Shown here: positions 16,557 through 24,471 of the stretch, piece by piece
Layout of the letters: every line of letters starts with the position of its first letter
How positions within the stretch are numbered: position 1 is the stretch's first letter
Origin: Stappia indica
GTDB lineage: Bacteria; Pseudomonadota; Alphaproteobacteria; Rhizobiales; Stappiaceae
DNA length: 64,000 nucleotides
Reading direction: 5' to 3'
NCBI RefSeq assembly: GCF_001696535.1
Contig: NZ_MBQE01000001.1
Span: 1,426,001 to 1,490,000 of the forward strand
The notes under the pieces: generated by a model
Told to the model about the DNA's origin: nothing
What the model saw: only the letters and a program-made list of their open reading frames with translations
The model's database searches: none
Position numbers and translations under genes: made by a program

Positions 16557-18074
16557 TCAGGCCGCCGACGAACTCACCATGTAGGCGTCGTAATTGTTCT
16601 GGAAGAAGCGCACATGGCGCTCCATCGCGTCGCGCGCGCCGTCCTCGTCGCCGGCGAGGATCGCCGAGACGATGGCCTCGTGCTGCTTCAGCAGCACCTC
16701 GCGCGGCCCCCGCAGGTCCGGGTTCTTCAGTGTGTAGACGAAGTAGTTCGTCACCGTGCCGCGCAGCACCTCGTTGACGAAGAAATGCAGCGCGCTGCCG
16801 GCCGAGCGGGCGATGGTGAGGTGCAGGTTGAGATCGAGATCGATGGACCGGTCGAGCGAGTCGATCGGCCGGCGCATCTCGGCAAGGATCCGCCGCAGGT
16901 CCGCCTTGTCCTTCTCGCTCGCATGCCGCGCCGCGCGCCGTGCCGCCCAAACTTCCTGGAAGTGCCGCAGGTTGCACAGCAGCTTGAACTCGCGAACGCT
17001 GGCCTCGAAGCTGTCGCGCGCTTCCCTCACCGCGTCCTCGTCGCCCTTGGCCGCCCGCGTCCAGAAGCGCTCGCGCGAGGTGACGATGCCGTCCTCCTTC
17101 AGTTTCTGCAGCGCATGGCGGATCGACACGCGGCTGACGCCGAAGACATCCGCCAGCCGGCGCTCGCCGATCAGCACGTCCTCCTCGCGCCCTTCGGCGC
17201 GGGCCAGCATGCCGGCGATCTCGCGGGCGATGATGTCGCTCAGCTTCTCGGGCTGGTGGGCGTTCAGCTCCCGCAGCACCAGCTCGGTGTCGGCTGCACG
17301 CCGCGCCGGGCCGCCCGCTCCCGCGATCACCGCCGAGCGCAGGATGCTGTTGTAGTCGCGCATCGCGAGGATCAGTGCGGCCTTCTCGCCCGCGCGCGCC
17401 GCCGCGACCATGGCACCGGCAGCCTCCGCCAGCCGGTCGGAGATGCGGTCGATGGGCGGCACCGAGTTGTAATAGCAGCGATAGCCCCGTGCCATCCGGC
17501 GCAGCAGCAGCTCGAGGCCCGGGCTGCGCGAGGCGCGCGCCAGCTGGCAGCGCACCCGGTACTCGGTCTCCGGATCGAACCGGCGCGAGGACCGCGCGAC
17601 CGCCAGCAGCGGCTGCAGGATCGTGGCGACCTCCTCGGCCTGTTCCGAAAGGTCCACCCACTCGGCCAGGAACTCGTCGAGATAGGCGCAGAAATTGCCG
17701 AGGTCGTTGACGTTTTCCAGATTGGCCGCATAGAGCTGGTCGAGCTTTTCCGACGAGCGCACGACCCGCGTGCCGGCCCCTTGCACGGACTCGATGTAGC
17801 CGTTCTCCTTCAGCCGGTCGAGCGCCGAGCGCACGCAGATCCGGCTGACGGACAGGGTTTCGGCGATCTGTCGTTCGGGCGGAATGCGTGCGCCGGGGGC
17901 AAGGCGCCCGTCGGCGATCAGCCCGAGCAGGTTGACCGCCAGGCGGTCCGAAAGCTCCGACTTCTTCTGCAACTGCATGCGCAGCCGGCTGGAGCGGCCG
18001 AGCCCGTCCATCTCGATGGGACCCTGGCTTTCTCCGCGCAGGAGAACCAGCTTCAGATCCAGCATTTCGTTCAT
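16557..18074 (-). CDS. Tandem double GntR (FadR-type) transcriptional regulator
   Basis: 505 aa, twice the usual FadR-family length. Unit 1 is a wHTH at ~40-106 (LAPGARIPPERQIAETLSVSRICVRSALDRLKENGYIE) plus a helical FCD-like domain at ~115-255. Unit 2 is a wHTH at ~277-340 (GERRLADVFGVSRVSIRHALQKLKEDGIV) plus an FCD domain at ~350-495. The C-terminal FCD keeps candidate metal ligands (Asp/His in DLDLNLHLTIA, His in KQHEAIV, His in MERHVRF), whereas unit 1 has lost the equivalent histidines. One chain therefore mimics a FadR dimer. Its own promoter holds an exact TGGTC-N9-GACCA site, so autoregulation is likely (inferred). Confidence 0.85.
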   Translation of the reverse strand: MNEMLDLKLVLLRGESQGPIEMDGLGRSSRLRMQLQKKSELSDRLAVNLLGLIADGRLAPGARIPPERQIAETLSVSRICVRSALDRLKENGYIESVQGAGTRVVRSSEKLDQLYAANLENVNDLGNFCAYLDEFLAEWVDLSEQAEEVATILQPLLAVARSSRRFDPETEYRVRCQLARASRSPGLELLLRRMARGYRCYYNSVPPIDRISDRLAEAAGAMVAAARAGEKAALILAMRDYNSILRSAVIAGAGGPARRAADTELVLRELNAHQPEKLSDIIAREIAGMLARAEGREEDVLIGERRLADVFGVSRVSIRHALQKLKEDGIVTSRERFWTRAAKGDEDAVREARDSFEASVREFKLLCNLRHFQEVWAARRAARHASEKDKADLRRILAEMRRPIDSLDRSIDLDLNLHLTIARSAGSALHFFVNEVLRGTVTNYFVYTLKNPDLRGPREVLLKQHEAIVSAILAGDEDGARDAMERHVRFFQNNYDAYMVSSSAA

Positions 18075-18389
18075 GCCAAACTTCCTCCCGACAGTCTGAC
18101 CGGCCCTGCCCCCGCGGGGGTCCGGACTTGCCCTCGGGTTCCTCTCCCGGCCACCGTCTGCGCGGCGACCGGGCCCCTCGGGCCGTTAGAACCCTGTCCT
18201 ATAACCCCCCGGGAATCAAACCGACGGGTACAACCTGGCCGTGGCGGACGCGTTCTGCTCGCGCCGTCTTTTTCTTAAATACTTCAATAGCTTGCGGGCG
18301 AGGCAGCTCCTCGCCTGCGCGCCGGCCGGCGGATTGGTCATCTCGTGTGACCAGCCTTCCCGTCCTTTGCCGGCGCGCCGCCATCGCGC
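18075..18389. other. Promoter region of the tandem GntR gene / TRAP operon 3' side
   Basis: 315 bp without a gene, between two minus-strand units. It should hold the terminator of the TRAP operon and the promoter of the regulator gene. The only clear element is the exact 19-bp operator at 18335-18353. Confidence 0.5.
18335..18353. promoter_or_regulatory. Exact TGGTC-N9-GACCA operator upstream of the tandem GntR gene
   Basis: TGGTC-N9-GACCA, extended by one base each side of the spacer to TGGTCA-N7-TGACCA. It lies about 260 bp upstream of the regulator start and 37 bp before the end of the TRAP permease gene. Same bases and spacing as the sites at 11799 and 24351. Confidence 0.55.
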
Positions 18390-19697
18390 CTACCCCAGCA
18401 GGCTCGGCAGGAAGACGACGATGGACGGGAAGGCGATCAGGAGTGCCATCGTGCAAAGGTCCGCGAGGATGAACCACACCAGCACCTTGGCGATCCGGTC
18501 GATGGACGCTTCCCGCCCGACGATGGCCTGCATCACGAAGAGGTTCAGCCCCACCGGCGGCGTGATCAGCCCGATCTCCAGGAATTTCACCACCAGGATG
18601 CCCATCCAGATCAGGTCGATCCCGACCGCGTTGAACGCCGGCAGCAGCAGGGGCAACGTCAGCAGCATGATGCCGAGCGGGTCGAGGAACATGCCGAGCA
18701 GCAGGTAGACCAGCGCGACGCCGATCACCAGCACCAGCGGGCTCGTCGCGTAGAGGATCGCGAGCTCGGAGAAATGCGTCGCAACGCCCGACAACGCCAA
18801 GAACCGCGTGAACAGGGCAGCACCGATGGCGATGATCAGGATCGTCGCGGTCATCCGCGCGGTCTCGATCATCGCGGTCGACAGGATCGCTCCGGTCAGG
18901 TTGCCGCGCACCAGGGCGATGACGATGGCAAAGAAGGCGCCGACCGCACCCGCCTCCGTGGCGCTGAACGTGCCGGTGAAGATGCCGCCCAGCACGCCGG
19001 CGATCAGCAGCACCACCGGCCATGTGTCGCCCAGCGCCCGGAACCGGTCGCCCCAGGTGACCGTGCTGTTGCTCGGCGGGCAGATGTCCGGCCGCAGCCA
19101 GGAAATCAGGATGATGACGAGCGAAAACATCGCCGCACTCAGCAGCCCCGGCACGATGCCGGCGATGAACAGCTGGCCGATGGGCACCTCCGCGAAGGTG
19201 CCGTAGATGATCATGACGATGCTGGGCGGGATCATCGAGCCCAGCGTGCCGCCGACCGCGCAGATCGAGGCGGCGAAGCCCGGATTGTAGCGCTCCTTGA
19301 TCATCTCCGGCACGGCGATGCGCCCCATCGCGGCGGCGCAGGCGGTGGTGGAGCCGGACACGGCGGAGAAGACGGCCGCGCCCGCGATGGTCGAGATGCC
19401 GAGCCCGCCCGGGAGCGCGCTCAGCCAGGCGCGCGAGGCCCTGAACAACCCGTCGGTCAGGCGGGCGTGGTAGCAGACATAGCCCATCAGCAGGAACATC
19501 GGGATCGAGCTGAGCGACCAGTTCCCGCCGATCTCGTAAGGGGTCGAGCGCAGCAGGCCCCAGGACGCCCGCGAGCCGATGATCGCCCACACGCCGACGA
19601 TGGACGGCAGGATCAGGGCGATGGCAACGGGCACGCGAAGGAAAATCAGCAGGACGAGCGCCAGAACGCCTGCATAACCGATTTCGAGAGGGCTCAT
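18390..19697 (-). CDS. TRAP transporter large permease (DctM family)
   Basis: 435-aa membrane protein with about 11-12 hydrophobic segments. ATG at 19697 overlaps the small permease stop (ATGA). DctM motifs are visible: LRVPVAIALILPSIVG near the start, SSTTACAAAMGRIAVPEM around 120 (the Na+/helix-loop region), and GIFTGTFSATEAGAVGAFFAIV around 245. It is the ion-driven translocation subunit that imports carboxylates delivered by the DctP protein. It is the last gene of the P-Q-M operon. Confidence 0.92.
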   Translation of the reverse strand: MSPLEIGYAGVLALVLLIFLRVPVAIALILPSIVGVWAIIGSRASWGLLRSTPYEIGGNWSLSSIPMFLLMGYVCYHARLTDGLFRASRAWLSALPGGLGISTIAGAAVFSAVSGSTTACAAAMGRIAVPEMIKERYNPGFAASICAVGGTLGSMIPPSIVMIIYGTFAEVPIGQLFIAGIVPGLLSAAMFSLVIILISWLRPDICPPSNSTVTWGDRFRALGDTWPVVLLIAGVLGGIFTGTFSATEAGAVGAFFAIVIALVRGNLTGAILSTAMIETARMTATILIIAIGAALFTRFLALSGVATHFSELAILYATSPLVLVIGVALVYLLLGMFLDPLGIMLLTLPLLLPAFNAVGIDLIWMGILVVKFLEIGLITPPVGLNLFVMQAIVGREASIDRIAKVLVWFILADLCTMALLIAFPSIVVFLPSLLG

Positions 19698-20182
19698 CTT
19701 GCGTCGTTCTTGCGGGAGCGGAAGAGGGTCGCGAGCTTGACGGCGATCACCAGCGCGATGGCGAAACAGCCGATGGGCACGAGGAAGCGGCCGGGCCACA
19801 GCGGCACGGCCACCTCGCCCATCAGGAATTCGCGGATGCGGAACTTGGCCAGGGCCTCCTGCAGGCCGACCCATCCCATCGCGCCATAGACGAGACCGCA
19901 GGCGGTCAGCGCGGCCACCTCCGTCACGCGGCGCACGGGCGCGGGAAAGGCCTCCTGCACGAAGCTGACATCGATGTGCCCGGCGAGCCGTTCGACGCTC
20001 GCCAGCGGCAGGAAGATCAGCGCCGGCATGTAGTAGAGCGAGACGATTTCCAGCGTCGCGGGAAGCGTGATGCCGAGCACGTTGCGGCAGAAGATCTCCG
20101 CCACCACGTGCAGCATCATCAGGGCGGCGGCAGCCGCACCGATGGCTGCAAGCAGGGTATCCAGTCTTTGCACCATCGGCAC
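19694..20182 (-). CDS. TRAP transporter small permease (DctQ family)
   Basis: 162 aa with four hydrophobic segments, including LLAAIGAAAAALMMLHVVAEIFCRNVLG (residues ~9-36) and VEIVSLYYMPALIFLPLA-type second helix, and the conserved DctQ pattern of a Pro/Arg-rich first loop. It holds the large permease in the membrane. ATGA overlap with dctM downstream; 33 nt separate it from the binding-protein gene upstream. An internal Met at position 3 is an alternative start. Confidence 0.88.
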   Translation of the reverse strand: MPMVQRLDTLLAAIGAAAAALMMLHVVAEIFCRNVLGITLPATLEIVSLYYMPALIFLPLASVERLAGHIDVSFVQEAFPAPVRRVTEVAALTACGLVYGAMGWVGLQEALAKFRIREFLMGEVAVPLWPGRFLVPIGCFAIALVIAVKLATLFRSRKNDAR

Positions 20183-20215
20183 GGTTCCGTTCGCCTCGTT
20201 CAGGTCCTTGCGGCC

Positions 20216-21337
20216 TCAGAAGCCGTAGCTGTCCACGTCGACCTTGTCGTAGATTTCCTGCTTCACGATGGCGAGCATCGCCGGCAGGTCGTCCCGCTTG
20301 CCTTCGAACAGCCCGTCATACTTGTCGAGCAGCTCGTTGAAGGTCTTGATCAAGGCTTCCGGGTCCTCGACCTTGTAGCGGTCGCGGGCGAGCTGGAGGA
20401 CGGTCTCCAGATCCTTCTCGCGGAAGTCGTTCATCTGCGCGACCAGCGCCTCGGACGGCTCGACGAACTGCACGCCCGCCTCGCGCGCCGTGGCTTCGGC
20501 CTCCACGTCCGCCTTGACGTAGGCGTCCGCGACACCGACCACCGCAAGGGCGGCATTGTCGAGGATCACCCGGCGCTGCTCCGGGCTCAGCCCGCCCCAG
20601 AAGTCGGGATTGAGCGCCATCGTGATGTTCGAATAGAACGTGCCGACGCTCATCATCGTGGCGTGGGTCGCGACGTCGAACAGGTTGTAGGACTTGAAGT
20701 CGCCGATCGGCAGCAGGCCGACATCGACGATGTTGCGCGAGATCGCCTCGTAGACTTCGCTCGCCGGCACGTTGACCGGAACGCCGCCGACCGCCGTCGC
20801 CCAGCGGTCCCAGGCGCCGCCCGGCGTGCGCATGCGCAGGCCCTTCAGGTCCTCCGGCGTCGTCAGTTCCTTCTTGGCGATGATGTAGTAGGGCGTGGTC
20901 GAGTAGCTGCCGGTATAGACGACGCCGTTGCGCTTGAACTCGTCCTGGCACGGCGCACAATGCAGCATGGTCAGCTCGGTGACGGCGGCCGCCGTCGTAT
21001 AGGGACCGCGGGCGCGCATGGCGAGATCGCCGAACAGCGCCCCATGCGGAAACTCCGCCGGATGGTAGGACATGACCACGAAGCCGATGTCGGCCACCCC
21101 GTCGCGCACGCCCGACAGCGTCGCCTTCGGGCCGAGCAGCGAGCCGCCCAGCAGCAGGTTGAAATCGAGCCCGGCCTCTTCATTGCTGCCGACCGTGTCG
21201 ACGAAGGGCTGGTAGCCGCCCGACACGACAGGGTGCTGCGGGCCGAGCCAGACGCTCGTGGTGACGGTCTGGTCCGCCGCCGCCGGCGCGGCGACGGCCG
21301 CCGCGGCCAGTGCGAGAGATACTGCCAGCTTCTTCAT
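20216..21337 (-). CDS. TRAP transporter substrate-binding protein (DctP family)
   Basis: 373 aa. ATG at 21337 is preceded by GGGAGGACC. Signal peptide MKKLAVSLALAAAAVAAPAAA-D, then a mature protein with the DctP core including LKGLRMRTPGGAWDRWATAVGGVPVNVPASEVYEA (~150-185), where Arg in RMRTPGG binds the substrate carboxylate in known DctP proteins. It captures an organic acid and hands it to the QM permease. First gene of the operon; its promoter carries two ATTGYATGCAAT boxes and a TGGCC-N9-GACCA element. Confidence 0.92.
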   Translation of the reverse strand: MKKLAVSLALAAAAVAAPAAADQTVTTSVWLGPQHPVVSGGYQPFVDTVGSNEEAGLDFNLLLGGSLLGPKATLSGVRDGVADIGFVVMSYHPAEFPHGALFGDLAMRARGPYTTAAAVTELTMLHCAPCQDEFKRNGVVYTGSYSTTPYYIIAKKELTTPEDLKGLRMRTPGGAWDRWATAVGGVPVNVPASEVYEAISRNIVDVGLLPIGDFKSYNLFDVATHATMMSVGTFYSNITMALNPDFWGGLSPEQRRVILDNAALAVVGVADAYVKADVEAEATAREAGVQFVEPSEALVAQMNDFREKDLETVLQLARDRYKVEDPEALIKTFNELLDKYDGLFEGKRDDLPAMLAIVKQEIYDKVDVDSYGF

Positions 21338-21379
21338 ATGGTCCTCCCAACGAATTCGCGATCCGGGGTTTCCGGCGTC

Positions 21380-21391
21380 ATTGTATGCAAT
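21380..21391. promoter_or_regulatory. GntR-type operator box 1 (ATTGTATGCAAT)
   Basis: 12-bp near-palindrome 43 bp upstream of the TRAP binding-protein start. With the copy at 21453 it is 73 bp apart, about seven helical turns, as expected for DNA looping or cooperative binding. TTGTATNCAA-like boxes are typical of VanR/FadR-group GntR proteins, and such a gene starts at 21508. Confidence 0.6.
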
Positions 21392-21433
21392 TAAACGCAT
21401 GCTTTGTCATCAACTGACATACAAGGGAGGCTC

Positions 21434-21452
21434 TGGCCAGAGAAGAAGACCA
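21434..21452. promoter_or_regulatory. Near-exact TGGTC-N9-GACCA operator, TRAP/GntR promoter
   Basis: TGGCC-N9-GACCA, one mismatch from the exact sites. It directly abuts the ATTGCATGCAAT box, so the tandem regulator and the local GntR protein could compete or cooperate here. Confidence 0.45.
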
Positions 21453-21464
21453 ATTGCATGCAAT
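21453..21464. promoter_or_regulatory. GntR-type operator box 2 (ATTGCATGCAAT)
   Basis: Perfect 12-bp palindrome 44 bp upstream of the GntR gene at 21508. It is the mirror partner of the box at 21380 across the divergent promoter. Confidence 0.65.
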
Positions 21465-21507
21465 AAGGGCAAAACAGGTTATACTCCCGTCAAACGGGGA
21501 CAGCCAG

Positions 21508-22230
21508 ATGCGCCAGATCGACCAGAACCTGCCAACCTTGTCCGACGCGGTCGTCGCCAGACTGCGCGATCTCATCGTGTCGCGGGAGATCGAGCCGGGC
21601 GCCCGGCTGACCGAGACCAGCGTCGCCCGGCTGATGTCGGTCTCGCGCACGCCCGCCGCCACCGCCCTGCGCACCCTCACCAAGCTGGGGCTGGTCAAGT
21701 ACGAGCAGAATCGCGGCTACTGGGTTCGGGAGATCCGCGTCGAGGACGTGCTTGCAGGCTACGAGATCCGCGCCACGCTGGAGGGTCTCGCCTGCCGGCT
21801 GGCCGCCGAATACGGCGTCTCCCCGGAGGTGCGCGACATCCTCGTCGAGTGCGTGGAGATGGGCCGCGCCCTCACCGATGCGGAACAGTTGAACCCGGCC
21901 GACCATGCCCCCTACCAGGACATGAACGCGACCTTCCATGCGGCGATCCTGGAGGCATCGGGCAATCCCAAGCTTCCCGATTTCGTCGCCTCCTGCCACG
22001 AGATGCCCTTCACCTCGAACCGCATCGTCTACTGGGGCTCGCGCGATGTGGTGCGCCGGTCCCAGTTCGACCACGAGCGGATCGTCGAGGCGATCCTCGC
22101 GCGCCAGGGCACGCGGGCGGAAATGCTGATGCGCGAGCATGTGCTGGAGGCGGGCGCCATCGTCGGGCAGAAATGGCCGGAGATCATCCAGGCCTCGCGC
22201 CAGCCCGCCCTTGCCGCGTCTGGCGCCTGA
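21508..22230 (+). CDS. GntR family (FCD domain) transcriptional regulator
   Basis: 240 aa; ATG at 21508 with GGGGA eight bases upstream (an in-frame ATG at 21454 lies inside an operator box and is less likely). wHTH at ~10-75 (IEPGARLTETSVARLMSVSRTPAATALRTLTKLGLVKYEQNRGYWV) and FCD ligand domain at ~85-225, with His-containing helices (NATFHAAILEASG, FDHERIVEAIL, MREHVLEAG) supplying metal ligands. Divergent from the TRAP operon, with operator boxes in between, so it most likely represses TRAP uptake and itself until an effector acid binds. Confidence 0.9.
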   Translation: MRQIDQNLPTLSDAVVARLRDLIVSREIEPGARLTETSVARLMSVSRTPAATALRTLTKLGLVKYEQNRGYWVREIRVEDVLAGYEIRATLEGLACRLAAEYGVSPEVRDILVECVEMGRALTDAEQLNPADHAPYQDMNATFHAAILEASGNPKLPDFVASCHEMPFTSNRIVYWGSRDVVRRSQFDHERIVEAILARQGTRAEMLMREHVLEAGAIVGQKWPEIIQASRQPALAASGA

Positions 22231-22262
22231 GGGCGACGGCGGGCTGCGCTGTTGCCGGGATT

Positions 22263-23075
22263 TTATGACGGCGAGAGGCCGTCGTCGATGGGGCCGGCAT
22301 AGGCGTCCGAGGCGGCGCCCCAGGACATGTAACCTCCGTCCACCTGCAGCGTGACGCCGGCGACATAAGAGGCGTTGTCGGAACACAGATACAGCATCGC
22401 GTCGACCAGCTCCGAGGCATGGCCGAGCCGGCCCATCGGCGTGCGCCGCACGATCCGCTCCGCGTCGAGCTTTCCTTCCGCCACCAGCCGCTCGAAGAAC
22501 GGCGTGACGATGTAGCCGGGCGCGATGCAGTTGACCCGTACGCCCTTCGACGCCCACTCGCAGGCGAGCGTGCGCGTCAGCATCGAGATGCCCGCCTTGG
22601 CGGCGCTGTAGGCGTTGCGCGGCGACAGGCCCATCACCCCGCCGATGGAGCTGATGTTCAGCACCGCTCCCCGGCCGCGCGCCAGCATGCCGCGGCCCAC
22701 CGTCTTGGTCACCAGATAGGTGCCGCCGAGATGGATCTCGACCAGCTTGCGGAACTGCGCATAGTCCTGCTCGACCGTCGGCTTGAAGACGTCGGGAATG
22801 CCGGCGCAGTTGACCAGAATGTCGATCCCGCCGAGTTCGCGCTCGGCCACCTCCACCATCGCCTCGACGTCGCCCTCATGCGAGACGTCGCCGCCAAGCG
22901 CCAGATGCCCCTCGCCCAGCGCCGCGGCGGCCGCATCGGCCGCCTCGCGGTTGAGGTCGGCGATGGCGATCCGCGCACCCGCCCTTGCAAAGGCCTGCGC
23001 CCCGGCAAGTCCGAGGCCGCTCGCCCCGCCCGTCACCAGCACCCTGCGGCCGCTGAAATCCCAGATCGCGCTCAC
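22263..23075 (-). CDS. SDR family oxidoreductase
   Basis: 270 aa with TGGASGLGLAGA (~14-25), NCAG (~92), NISSIGG (catalytic Ser ~143) and YSAAKAG (catalytic Tyr/Lys ~157-161), and ends YVAGVTLQVDGGYMS. Classical NAD(P)-dependent alcohol/ketone enzyme. Its stop lies 32 nt from the end of the convergent GntR gene. It follows another SDR by 21 nt, so SDR-SDR-NIPSNAP form one minus-strand operon. Two consecutive SDRs suggest sequential or stereo-specific oxidations of the pathway substrate. Confidence 0.88.
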   Translation of the reverse strand: MSAIWDFSGRRVLVTGGASGLGLAGAQAFARAGARIAIADLNREAADAAAAALGEGHLALGGDVSHEGDVEAMVEVAERELGGIDILVNCAGIPDVFKPTVEQDYAQFRKLVEIHLGGTYLVTKTVGRGMLARGRGAVLNISSIGGVMGLSPRNAYSAAKAGISMLTRTLACEWASKGVRVNCIAPGYIVTPFFERLVAEGKLDAERIVRRTPMGRLGHASELVDAMLYLCSDNASYVAGVTLQVDGGYMSWGAASDAYAGPIDDGLSPS

Positions 23076-23096
23076 GCCGTCGCTCCGCCGTTCCGC

Positions 23097-23876
23097 TCAG
23101 GACGCACTGTCGCGCACGCCGCCGAACGTGTGCCAGGACCCGGCCGCCAGCCAGCCGGCATCTACCGGCAGGTTGATGCCGGTGATCATCGACGCCTTCT
23201 CCGACAGCAGGAACACCACCGCCGAGGCGATGTCATCCGGGCGGATGATCTCGCCGAGGCAGGTATTGTCGGCGAGCCGCTTCGGGTCGCGGTTGCCGAG
23301 GTCGATCTGCGACTGCAGCGCCGCCGTCAGCGTGTAGCCGGGCGAGATCGTGTTGACGCGCACGCCCGCGCGGCCCCATTCGGCGGCAAGGCATTCGGTC
23401 AGCGAGATGACGCCCGCCTTGGCCGGCGAGTAGGAATGCAGCGGCATCGAGCGCATGCCCGCGACGGAAGCGATGTTGACGATGGCGCCGGCCCGGCGCT
23501 CGGCCATCTGCGTGCCGAAGACGGCGCAGGCGTTGAACGTGCCTTCCAGATCGACCGACAGCACCCGGCGGAACACTTCGCTGGTCAGCTCGGCCGGACG
23601 GTGCGGCGATTGCACGATGCCGGCGCAGTTGACGAGGTAATCCGCCGCCAGCCCCTCGCCGGCCAGCGTTCCTGCCAGCTCCTCCATCGCCGCGCGGTCG
23701 CACACGTCGATCTCGGCGAAGCGGGTCCCCTTCGGCAGCGCCGCCGCATCGGGCAGGCTCTTGTCGAGGCAGACGAGCTTCGCCCCCTCCTGCGCCAGTA
23801 CCTGCAGGCAGGCAAGCCCGATCCCGCTCGCGCCGCCGGTGACGATTGCGGTCTTTCCGTCAAATGAAGCGTACAT
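23097..23876 (-). CDS. SDR family oxidoreductase
   Basis: 259 aa from ATG 23876. Rossmann motif TGGASGIGLACL (~12-23), NCAG (~82), NIASVAG (catalytic Ser) and YSPAKAG (Tyr/Lys), with a C-terminal ITGINLPVDAGWLAAGSW tail. Distinct in sequence from the neighbouring SDR, so not a recent duplication. Lies 23 nt after the NIPSNAP gene. Substrate unknown. Confidence 0.88.
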   Translation of the reverse strand: MYASFDGKTAIVTGGASGIGLACLQVLAQEGAKLVCLDKSLPDAAALPKGTRFAEIDVCDRAAMEELAGTLAGEGLAADYLVNCAGIVQSPHRPAELTSEVFRRVLSVDLEGTFNACAVFGTQMAERRAGAIVNIASVAGMRSMPLHSYSPAKAGVISLTECLAAEWGRAGVRVNTISPGYTLTAALQSQIDLGNRDPKRLADNTCLGEIIRPDDIASAVVFLLSEKASMITGINLPVDAGWLAAGSWHTFGGVRDSAS

Positions 23877-23899
23877 TCGTATGTCCTGCCAAAGTGTCT

Positions 23900-24214
23900 T
23901 CAGGTCATCGGCGAGAAGCGCGTGGGCTGCAGAAACCGGTTTTCCATGCTGGTGATCAGCGGCAGCACGCCGTCCGCATAGGCGATCCACTCCGGATCGC
24001 TCCACAGCTGTGCGCGGCGCCGCGCCCGGTCCTCGAAGCTCTCGAACCGCCAGATATGGACCACCTGGTTGAGCGCACCGGATTCGGTGGTGAAATAGCC
24101 CTTCAGGTCGCCCAGAAAGCGCGTCTGGATGGCGAGGCCGTCCCGTTCGAACCGCTCCAGGTAGTCGCCGACCTTGCCCGGCACCAGCGAGTAGGTGCGT
24201 TCCTCGTAGATCAT
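23900..24214 (-). CDS. NIPSNAP family protein
   Basis: 104 aa, ATG at 24214 preceded by GAGGGGAAGG. Begins MIYEERTYSLVPGKVGDYLERFERDG, followed by LGDLKGYFTTESGALNQVVHIWRFESFEDRARRRAQL, the NIPSNAP/Dabb ferredoxin-like fold pattern. Function of bacterial NIPSNAP proteins is unclear; they often sit in degradation operons. It is the first gene of the SDR operon, and an exact TGGTC-N9-GACCA site lies 137 bp upstream. Confidence 0.85.
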   Translation of the reverse strand: MIYEERTYSLVPGKVGDYLERFERDGLAIQTRFLGDLKGYFTTESGALNQVVHIWRFESFEDRARRRAQLWSDPEWIAYADGVLPLITSMENRFLQPTRFSPMT

Positions 24215-24350
24215 CCTTCCCCTCGTCCTTCGCTCTGCTCGCCTGCAGGGCCAGCCGGTCGGAGCACGAATGCAGGACCGCAGCCCGCAGGCGAACCTGC
24301 ATGCCGTCGGCAGTGTTACTCGGGGAGCCGGGATGCGGCGACCGGGGGCT

Positions 24351-24369
24351 TGGTCTGTCCATCGGACCA
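24351..24369. promoter_or_regulatory. Exact TGGTC-N9-GACCA operator upstream of the NIPSNAP/SDR operon
   Basis: Third exact copy of the 19-bp palindrome. It lies in a 257-bp gap before the first gene of the operon and after the end of the OmpA-like gene. It marks the right-hand limit of the regulon seen here. Confidence 0.6.
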
Positions 24370-24471
24370 CTCGCCGATCACCGGCAAGGACCTTGCGTCG
24401 GTGCCAGGTGCCTGTAGCTGCTGGGTTTTCTCAAGATGCCGGCCACGCGCCGGCTGCGGATCAGCCGCGGA

